Source of the DNA: Chlorobiota bacterium
GTDB taxonomy: Bacteria; Bacteroidota; Bacteroidia; Flavobacteriales; Flavobacteriaceae
NCBI GenBank assembly: GCA_013151975.1
Contig: JAADHG010000169.1
Location: forward strand, 1 to 7,678
Reading direction: 5' to 3'
DNA length: 7,678 nucleotides
A program made the position numbers and the translations under genes. Below the pieces are notes generated by a model. That model saw only the letters and a program-made list of their open reading frames with translations. It searched no databases and was not told the origin of the DNA. This document shows positions 1-5,211 of the stretch, piece by piece (the stretch's first letter is position 1; each line of letters opens with the position of its first letter).

Positions 1-2528
1 AAAACGATACAGAGTTTATTGTAAATACAGGGAAATTTTTAGAAACGGTTGAAGACGTAGAAAATTTAGTTGTAGGTGTACAACAAAATCAGCCTATTTA
101 TTTAAAACAAGTTGCAAGTATTATCGACGGACCCGAATTACCAAATAACTATGTGTCTTTTGGTTTTGGACAAGCCAGTGAGAAGGCAGCAACCTATAAA
201 TCAGAATATCCAGCGGTTACTATATCTGTCGCAAAGCGTAAAGGTGCTGATGCAATGAAGGTTTCTGATATTATTATAGATAAAGTTGAACATTTAAAAA
301 AGACTTTAATTCCAGAAGATGTTCATGTTGAAATAACGCGAAACTACGGAGAAACAGCATCTCAAAAAGTATCCGAATTATTGATGCACCTCATGGGTGC
401 CATTTTAGCTGTTACGCTTGTAGTTATGTTAGCTATGGGTTGGCGTGGCGGTTTGGTTGTGTTTTTATCAGTTCCAATTACGTTTGCATTAACCTTGTTA
501 AGCTATTACATGTTAGACTATACGCTTAACAGAATTACGCTATTTGCTTTGGTGTTTGTTACAGGAATTGTGGTAGATGATTCTATTATTATTGCCGAAA
601 ACATGCATAGGCATTTCAAGATGAAACGTTTGCCATTTAAACAAGCGGCACTTTATGCCATAAATGAAGTAGGTAATCCAACTATATTAGCAACCTTTAC
701 GGTAATTGCATCTGTTTTACCAATGGCTTTTGTTTCTGGTTTAATGGGGCCTTATATGTCGCCAATGCCAATAGGTGCTTCTATTGCTATGATATTATCC
801 TTGTTTGTAGCATTAACTATTACACCTTATTTAGGACTTATTTTTTTAAGGGTAAAAGACAAAAATATTAGTAAAGAAGAAGCGGAAAAAGAGCAAGATA
901 TCTCAAACACAGTTATTTATAAGATATATGAAAGGTTCGAAAAACCGCTTATTGAAAATAAGACCAAACGTTGGTTGTTTTTAGGAATTACATTTTTATT
1001 ATTATTGGGTTCTATCTCAATGTTTTTTACCAATTCGGTTGCAGTAAAAATGCTGCCATTCGATAATAAGAATGAGTTTCAAATAGTTATTGATATGCCA
1101 GAAGGTACTACACTAGAACGCACAGCTGTAGTAACTCAGGAGATTTCACAATATTTATCTACACGACCAGAAATAGTAAATTATCAAGGATATGTAGGAA
1201 CATCGGCACCAATAACATTTAATGGTTTGGTACGTCATTATGATTTGCGAGGCGGAAGTAATATGGCTGATATTCAAGTAAACCTAACTGATAAAAATGA
1301 AAGAGATGCTCAAAGTCATGATATTGCAAAGTTACTTAGACCAGATATTCAGAATATTGCTAAAAAGTATAACGCCAATGTAAAGCTAGTAGAAGTCCCT
1401 CCAGGACCTCCAGTATTATCGACTATAGTTGCAGAAATTTATGGGCCAGATTATAACACACAGATTGATATTGCTAATCAAGTTCAAGAGATATTAATAA
1501 ATACAACTGATGTTGTAGATGTTGACTGGATGGTAGAAAGTGACCAAACGGAATATGAATTTATAATTGATAAGGAAAAAGCAATGTTATACGGTGTAAC
1601 ACCACAACAAATTGTTTACACCATGAATATGGCATTGTCTAATACTGCAATTACAAATTTATATGATGAAAATGCGTCTCGACAAGTAGGGTTAATATTG
1701 GCTTTAGACGAAAAGGAGAAATCTAGTATAAGTGATATTTCGCAACTTAGTGTAAGATCAAATCAAGGCAAAATGGTGTCTATTGGAGACTTGGTGAGTA
1801 TTCAAGAAAAAACCAAAGCACAAAGTATTTACAGAAAAAATCAAAAACGTGTAGTTTATGTTATGGCAGATATGGCTGGAAAGTTAGAAAGTCCTGTATA
1901 TGCGATTTTAGGAATGGAAGAAAAATTAAAAACCATCGATTTACCTAAAGGCTATACCTTGGACGAATTGTATATGAATCAACCTGATTATGAAGATAAT
2001 TATACTGTAAAATGGGATGGCGAATGGCAAATAACACTGGAAGTATTTAGAGACTTAGGAATTGCTTTTTTAGGTGTAATTATTATTATTTATATATTAA
2101 TTGTTGGGTGGTTTCAAGATTTTAAGGTACCCATTGTTATGATGGTCGCCATACCATTATCATTAATAGGAATTGTTATTGCACACTGGGCTTTTGGTGC
2201 GTTTTTTACAGCAACTTCATTTATTGGAATGATTGCACTAGCAGGAATTATGGTAAGAAATTCAGTCTTGCTTATTGATTTTGTAAACATACGATTGGCA
2301 GATGGTATTCCATTAAAACAAGCAGTAATCGAAGCTGGTGCAGTGCGTACCACGCCAATTCTGTTAACAGCAGGAACTGTGGTTATTGGGGCATTTGTAA
2401 TTATTTTTGACCCCATTTTTCAAGGCTTAGCTCTTTCGTTAATGGGTGGAACCATTGTATCTACAGTATTGACATTACTGGTAGTGCCATTAGTATATTA
2501 TTTAATAGAACGTAAAAATTATAAATAA
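1..2528 (+). CDS. RND-family efflux transporter permease (5' end missing)
   Basis: Inner-membrane proton-driven pump subunit of the AcrB/ACR_tran family, which normally works with a periplasmic adaptor and a TolC-like channel. The frame is open from base 3 to the stop at 2526-2528, giving 841 visible residues, so the gene starts before the window. The GTG at 153 lies inside the porter domain and is not a start. Visible order: end of the porter region (VYLK-type motif, 'SIIDGPE'), TM helices 2-6, second periplasmic region, TM helices 7-12. The TM4 motif GIVVDDSIIIAEN carries the paired aspartates (codons 576-581) that match AcrB D407/D408. From that alignment about 215 N-terminal residues are missing and the full protein would be near 1,055. 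In TM10 the AcrB K940 position is Arg (codon 2256-2258). The DD pair favours a drug/lipid-type (HAE) pump over the metal-type (HME) pumps; the substrate cannot be read from sequence. The next gene starts one base after the stop. Confidence 0.95.
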   Translation, partial: NDTEFIVNTGKFLETVEDVENLVVGVQQNQPIYLKQVASIIDGPELPNNYVSFGFGQASEKAATYKSEYPAVTISVAKRKGADAMKVSDIIIDKVEHLKKTLIPEDVHVEITRNYGETASQKVSELLMHLMGAILAVTLVVMLAMGWRGGLVVFLSVPITFALTLLSYYMLDYTLNRITLFALVFVTGIVVDDSIIIAENMHRHFKMKRLPFKQAALYAINEVGNPTILATFTVIASVLPMAFVSGLMGPYMSPMPIGASIAMILSLFVALTITPYLGLIFLRVKDKNISKEEAEKEQDISNTVIYKIYERFEKPLIENKTKRWLFLGITFLLLLGSISMFFTNSVAVKMLPFDNKNEFQIVIDMPEGTTLERTAVVTQEISQYLSTRPEIVNYQGYVGTSAPITFNGLVRHYDLRGGSNMADIQVNLTDKNERDAQSHDIAKLLRPDIQNIAKKYNANVKLVEVPPGPPVLSTIVAEIYGPDYNTQIDIANQVQEILINTTDVVDVDWMVESDQTEYEFIIDKEKAMLYGVTPQQIVYTMNMALSNTAITNLYDENASRQVGLILALDEKEKSSISDISQLSVRSNQGKMVSIGDLVSIQEKTKAQSIYRKNQKRVVYVMADMAGKLESPVYAILGMEEKLKTIDLPKGYTLDELYMNQPDYEDNYTVKWDGEWQITLEVFRDLGIAFLGVIIIIYILIVGWFQDFKVPIVMMVAIPLSLIGIVIAHWAFGAFFTATSFIGMIALAGIMVRNSVLLIDFVNIRLADGIPLKQAVIEAGAVRTTPILLTAGTVVIGAFVIIFDPIFQGLALSLMGGTIVSTVLTLLVVPLVYYLIERKNYK

Positions 2529-2529
2529 A

Positions 2530-2838
2530 ATGAAATTATTAATTGTAACTGTTGTTGAAGAATTTCAGGATGATATTTTACAACTATTTAAAGACTCAAA
2601 AATTAAAAACTTTAGCGAATCAAATATTGAAGGATTTAAACACGAAGCCACATCAGTATTAATGGCATACAATTGGTTTCCTAGCGAAAAAGGAGGGGCA
2701 AAATCAAGCTTGTTTTTTTCTTTTACAGAAGAAGACAAAATTGAAAGCTTGTTTAAGCTAATTAAAATATTTAATAATAATCTTGAAACTAAAAATCCAA
2801 TACGAGCTGTAGTGGTTCCAATAGAGAAGTATATATAA
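2530..2838 (+). CDS. Small PII-like (ferredoxin-fold) protein linked to RND pump
   Basis: A 102-residue soluble protein with no signal peptide. Its ATG follows the RND stop codon by a single base, so the two are almost certainly translated in a coupled way. Predicted layout by eye is beta-alpha-beta-beta-alpha-beta: strand KLLIVTVV (2-9), helix 11-21, a variable central segment (27-60) containing FPSEKGGAKSS, strand LFFSFT (61-66), helix 67-85 and a last strand AVVVPIEKYI (93-102). This is the pattern of the PII/CutA/DUF3240 superfamily, whose members often have a flexible T-loop in the middle and end in a similar strand. PII-like proteins are known beside RND efflux genes (the PII-NG group with Cus/Czc-type pumps, and DUF3240), so a role in sensing the pump's substrate or energy state is plausible but inferred. 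There is no cysteine and only one histidine (38), so a metal site is not evident. Family assignment is moderate; gene reality is high. Confidence 0.72.
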   Translation: MKLLIVTVVEEFQDDILQLFKDSKIKNFSESNIEGFKHEATSVLMAYNWFPSEKGGAKSSLFFSFTEEDKIESLFKLIKIFNNNLETKNPIRAVVVPIEKYI

Positions 2839-2861
2839 ACACCTAAATAAAAACAACTAAA

Positions 2862-3050
2862 ATGAAAAATAGATTAATTAGAGCAATTGCAGGAACATTT
2901 GTATTAATAAGCTTAGCATTAGCAATATATGTAAACATAAATTGGTTATGGTTTACAGCGTTTGTAGGTGCCAACCTTTTACAATCATCAATAACAAAAT
3001 GGTGTTTGATGGAGACTATTTTGGAGAAAGTTTTTAAAGTAAAAGATTAA
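2862..3050 (+). CDS. DUF2892/YgaP-like small membrane protein
   Basis: A 62-residue protein with two short membrane segments (about 9-24 and 28-42) followed by an amphipathic tail. It begins NRLIRAIAGTFVL and carries NLLQSSITKWCLMETIL at 38-54, which fits the DUF2892 (inner membrane protein YgaP-like transmembrane domain) pattern of a small residue-rich helix pair followed by a conserved Cys. The usual 'CP' of the family is 'CL' here (Cys48). Stand-alone DUF2892 proteins have no defined biochemical role; in YgaP the domain anchors a rhodanese. It lies 23 bases after the PII-like gene with no terminator between, so it is probably the third gene of the efflux operon. The upstream gap is A-rich without a Shine-Dalgarno site, as usual in Bacteroidota. 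Confidence 0.8.
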   Translation: MKNRLIRAIAGTFVLISLALAIYVNINWLWFTAFVGANLLQSSITKWCLMETILEKVFKVKD

Positions 3051-3082
3051 TATTTAAAAATTATCTTTCTTGTTTTGTAACA

Positions 3083-3121
3083 TTTTGATTGATTATGCGT
3101 CAAATTAGTAATCAATCAAAA
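3083..3121 (+). promoter_or_regulatory. Perfect 13-bp inverted repeat in the leader of the DUF4870 gene
   Basis: The arm TTTTGATTGATTA (3083-3095) is repeated exactly in reverse complement as TAATCAATCAAAA (3109-3121), with a 13-base spacer. The right arm ends 8 bases before the ATG at 3130. The stem has only three G:C pairs and no T-run follows it on the plus strand, so it does not look like an intrinsic terminator. It could be an operator for a dimeric regulator or an RNA hairpin near the translation start. A 10-codon open frame (ATG 3095, stop 3125-3127) overlaps the right arm. The repeat itself is certain; its function is inferred. Confidence 0.55.
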
Positions 3122-3129
3122 CAGTAATC

Positions 3130-3468
3130 ATGAGACAAGATAGGCAACTAATAGTGTTAACACATTTAAGCCAATTAATTACATTAGTTATTGGTTTTGG
3201 AAGTCTTATTTTACCACTTATTTTGTGGAGTTCAAATAAGGAACGTGTCCTTGAAATGGATGCGCATGGAAAGAATATTTTAAACTTTCAAATAAGCCTT
3301 ATAATTTACTCTATCATTTGTATTCCTCTAATCTTGTTTTTAGGATTAGGCATATTGGGTCTTATTGCTTTAGGTATTATATCTATAGTTTTTCCAATTA
3401 TAAATGCGATTAAAGCCAGCAAAGGCGAAACTCCAAAATATCCATTATCTCTAAGTTTTATTAGTTAG
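3130..3468 (+). CDS. DUF4870 domain-containing membrane protein
   Basis: A 112-residue membrane protein matching the DUF4870 (Tic20-like) pattern: an opening 'QLIVLTHLSQL' helix, a first membrane segment (about 15-33), a polar loop with acidic and basic residues ending in the hallmark HGKNILNFQ (46-54), then two closely spaced membrane segments (about 54-71 and 72-93) and a short polar tail. The family has no established biochemical role. The gap from the preceding gene is 79 bases and holds a perfect inverted repeat, so this gene probably has its own control rather than being the fourth gene of the efflux operon. The first residues MRQ are echoed by a tiny upstream open frame that also begins MRQ. 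Transcription should end at the terminator at 3511-3543. Confidence 0.85.
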   Translation: MRQDRQLIVLTHLSQLITLVIGFGSLILPLILWSSNKERVLEMDAHGKNILNFQISLIIYSIICIPLILFLGLGILGLIALGIISIVFPIINAIKASKGETPKYPLSLSFIS

Positions 3469-3475
3469 TTAGTGA

Positions 3476-3495
3476 ATTCCCACGAAGGTGGGAAT
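3476..3495. repeat. Short palindrome, REP-like hairpin
   Basis: An 8-bp perfect stem, ATTCCCAC (3476-3483) with GTGGGAAT (3488-3495), closes a 4-base GAAG loop. It lies just after the DUF4870 stop and 15 bases before the larger terminator hairpin. It has no T-run of its own. The sequence and size resemble the small, dispersed 'ATTCC...GGAAT' intergenic palindromes seen in many flavobacterial genomes, but only one copy is visible here, so repeat status is a guess. It could instead be an extra 3'-end stabilising hairpin of the DUF4870 transcript. Confidence 0.4.
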
Positions 3496-3510
3496 CTTAT
3501 AGAGATAAGT

Positions 3511-3543
3511 AAAAAGCGTTCACATTTGTGAACGCTTTTTTTA
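3511..3543. terminator. Bidirectional intrinsic terminator
   Basis: A 13-bp perfect stem, AAAAAGCGTTCAC (3511-3523) with GTGAACGCTTTTT (3528-3540), closes an ATTT loop. A T-run continues to 3543 on the plus strand, and the A-run at 3511-3515 gives a T-run on the minus strand. It sits exactly between two convergent genes: the DUF4870 gene on the plus strand and the NTF2-like gene on the minus strand, whose stop codon (3541-3543) touches the hairpin. It should end both transcripts. Confidence 0.9.
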
Positions 3544-3927
3544 TTTAGTGAGATGCATAGCATTAACCAAACCTCTACTTTTTACGGTATCGTAAATAAT
3601 ATGCAATTGTATAATTTTATTTTTTGAATTAAACGCTATAATATCTACAACATCAAACGTAACATTTTTTTTATTTTTTAGTGTCCAGTTATATTTAAAA
3701 TAAAGTGCTATTCTATTTGAATCTTCTTCTTCAAAAATTCCATTTATGATTAATTTACTTTTTAAAGTATCTTCATTTAAGTTATTATAAAATGTACTTG
3801 CAAGTTTGGTTCCATAAATTGGTGAAGTAACTTTACCATTATCTGAAAATAGTTCAATTATACATTCGGTTTTGCCTTGTTCTAGATATTCAATATATTT
3901 TTTAGCAATTTCCTTTTTAGACATCAT
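3541..3927 (-). CDS. SnoaL/NTF2-like family protein
   Basis: A small soluble protein of about 128 residues in the nuclear transport factor 2 / SnoaL-like fold. From the ATG at 3927 the features are: N-terminal helix SKKEIAKKYIEYLEQG, the 'LFSDNGKVTSPIYG' stretch typical of the family's first strands, then alternating strands including IALYFKYNWTL and VVDIIAFNSKNKIIQLHIIYDT. Members are ligand-binding or small-molecule enzymes with very varied substrates, so no function is assigned. The frame could be extended to a GTG at 3948 (seven more residues), but two consecutive ATG codons (3927 and 3924) lie immediately before the conserved helix and make better starts. The gene is flanked by the dnaN terminator upstream and a bidirectional terminator at its end, so it is likely a single-gene unit. 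A TAAATTTA close to the TAnnTTTG box overlaps the region just before the ATGs. Confidence 0.8.
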   Translation of the reverse strand: MMSKKEIAKKYIEYLEQGKTECIIELFSDNGKVTSPIYGTKLASTFYNNLNEDTLKSKLIINGIFEEEDSNRIALYFKYNWTLKNKKNVTFDVVDIIAFNSKNKIIQLHIIYDTVKSRGLVNAMHLTK

Positions 3928-3960
3928 AAATGTAAATTTAAAATTCACAGACTAATTATT

Positions 3961-3997
3961 AGAAAACAAAAAAGCCAATAACAACTTGCTATTGGCT
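3961..3997 (-). terminator. Intrinsic terminator of dnaN
   Basis: Read on the minus strand, AGCCAATA (3997-3990) pairs perfectly with TATTGGCT (3980-3973) around a 9-base loop, and TTTTTGTTTTCT follows (3972-3961). It begins 22 bases after the dnaN stop codon and fits a rho-independent terminator closing the gldFG-dnaN transcript before the NTF2-like gene. Confidence 0.85.
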
Positions 3998-4019
3998 CAA
4001 TATCTGTATGTAAAGCAGC

Positions 4020-5138
4020 CTAGTTGTTAAGCATAACAGGCATCACAAGCATGGTGATATTTTCGCCTTCATCAAGACCATCAATAGGTGTTAAAATACC
4101 TGCTCTATTTGGCAAACTCATTTCAAGTTGTACTTCGTTAGCAGTTAAATTACCCAACATTTCGCTTAAAAAACGAGAGTTAAAACCAATTTGCATATCA
4201 TCGCCTTGGTAATCACACGTCAATCGCTCTTCAGCTTTATTGCTATAGTCAATATCTTCAGCAGAAACATTTAGCTCTGCACCTGCAATTTTTAAACGGA
4301 CTTGGTGTGTTGTTTTATTAGAAAAAATAGACACACGCTTTACAGAGTTTAAAAACTGCGTTCTATCAATGGTTAGTTTGTTAGGATTCTCCTTAGGAAT
4401 TACAGCTTCGTAGTTAGGGTACTTCCCGTCAATTAAGCGGCAAATAAGTATCGAACTATCAAAAGTGAACTTCGCATTAGAATCGTTGTATTCTATGGTG
4501 ACTTCGTCATCACTTCCTGCAAGAATACCTTTTAAAAGAGTTAGTGGTTTTTTTGGCATGATAAACTCAGCCGTTTCGCTTGCCGATACATCATCACGCG
4601 TATATTTAACTAGTTTATGTGCATCAGTTGCTACAAAGGTTAAACTCTCCGTAGAAAACTGAAAGAACACACCACTCATTACTGGGCGCAAATCGTCGTT
4701 TCCAGCAGCAAAAATAGTTTTGCTAATTGCTGAAGCTAAAATATCGCCAGAAAGTGTTGTAGAACTTGGATTTTCTAATGCTACAGCTTTTGGAAATTCT
4801 TCACCATTAGCATAAGCCAACGCATATTTTCCATGGTTCGAGCTAATTTCAACTGTATTGTTTTCTTCAACAATAAACGTTAATGGTTGCTCAGGAAATG
4901 TTTTTAGAATATCTAGTAATAATTTGGCAGGAATAGCAACACTACCTTCACTATCGCTTTCTACATCTATAATCGAAGACATAGTAGTCTCTAAATCGCT
5001 AGCAGAAATTGTGAGTTTAGATTGGTTGAGTTCAAACAAAAAATTATCTAAAATAGGTAAGGTGTTAGAGTTATTAATAACACCACCTAATACTTGTAGC
5101 TGTTTAAGTAAATATGTACTTGATACAATAAATTTCAT
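4020..5138 (-). CDS. dnaN: DNA polymerase III beta subunit (sliding clamp)
   Basis: Ring-forming clamp that tethers the replicative polymerase to DNA and serves as docking site for ligase, mismatch repair and other partners. At 372 residues it has the usual length. Three clamp domains (about 1-120, 125-245, 246-372) are all present: an N-terminal helix and LPIL (27-30), ISASDLETT (44-52), the second-domain signature LRPVMSGVFFQF (150-161) followed by TDAHKL (171-176), the RLIDGKYPNYEAVIP motif (234-248), and the C-terminal MPVML (366-370). No damage is visible. The ATG at 5138 is the only sensible start. It lies 73 bases after gldG on the same strand, and a TATATTTG box in that gap suggests a promoter of its own besides read-through. 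It is not next to dnaA in this window; placement beside gldG is, to my knowledge, seen in other Flavobacteriaceae. A terminator follows at 3997-3961. Confidence 0.97.
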   Translation of the reverse strand: MKFIVSSTYLLKQLQVLGGVINNSNTLPILDNFLFELNQSKLTISASDLETTMSSIIDVESDSEGSVAIPAKLLLDILKTFPEQPLTFIVEENNTVEISSNHGKYALAYANGEEFPKAVALENPSSTTLSGDILASAISKTIFAAGNDDLRPVMSGVFFQFSTESLTFVATDAHKLVKYTRDDVSASETAEFIMPKKPLTLLKGILAGSDDEVTIEYNDSNAKFTFDSSILICRLIDGKYPNYEAVIPKENPNKLTIDRTQFLNSVKRVSIFSNKTTHQVRLKIAGAELNVSAEDIDYSNKAEERLTCDYQGDDMQIGFNSRFLSEMLGNLTANEVQLEMSLPNRAGILTPIDGLDEGENITMLVMPVMLNN

Positions 5139-5164
5139 CTAAGTTGTCGTATAATTAATTATTA

Positions 5165-5199
5165 CAAATATATCTTATCGCTGCTAAAATTGGAAACAA
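5165..5199 (-). promoter_or_regulatory. Candidate promoter for dnaN
   Basis: On the minus strand the gldG-dnaN gap contains TATATTTG (5172-5165), an exact match to the Bacteroidota -7 box TAnnTTTG. A TTG (5199-5197) lies 24 bases upstream as a possible -33 element, slightly farther than the usual spacing of about 19-21. Transcription would start near 5158, giving a leader of about 20 bases before the dnaN ATG. The -7 match is clear; the -33 assignment is weak. Confidence 0.45.
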
Positions 5200-5211
5200 A
5201 CTTATTAACAA

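Noticed and set aside
153..155. GTG at 153 as the start of the RND gene
   Set aside because: The frame is open back to base 3 and encodes recognisable RND porter-domain sequence, so the gene is cut by the window edge and this codon is internal Val.
2114..2416. Minus-strand open frame opposite the RND gene
   Set aside because: It has low-complexity Ile/Thr/Ala composition, lies fully opposite a well-supported gene and resembles no family; it is a shadow frame.
1..2528. Heavy-metal (CusA/CzcA) assignment for the RND pump because of the PII-like neighbour
   Set aside because: TM4 carries the DD pair of drug-type pumps rather than the HME pattern; the neighbour alone is not enough.
3083..3121. 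Inverted repeat as the terminator of the efflux operon
   Set aside because: The stem is very AT-rich with a 13-base loop and no T-run on the plus strand. A regulatory role fits better, though the operon's true terminator was not found.
3928..3948. GTG at 3948 as the start of the NTF2-like gene
   Set aside because: It adds only seven non-family residues; two ATG codons directly before the conserved helix are better starts.
4024..5142. Three plus-strand open frames opposite dnaN (4024-4212, 4465-4662, 4858-5142)
   Set aside because: All are antisense to a complete, conserved dnaN, are Ser-rich and show no recognisable domain.
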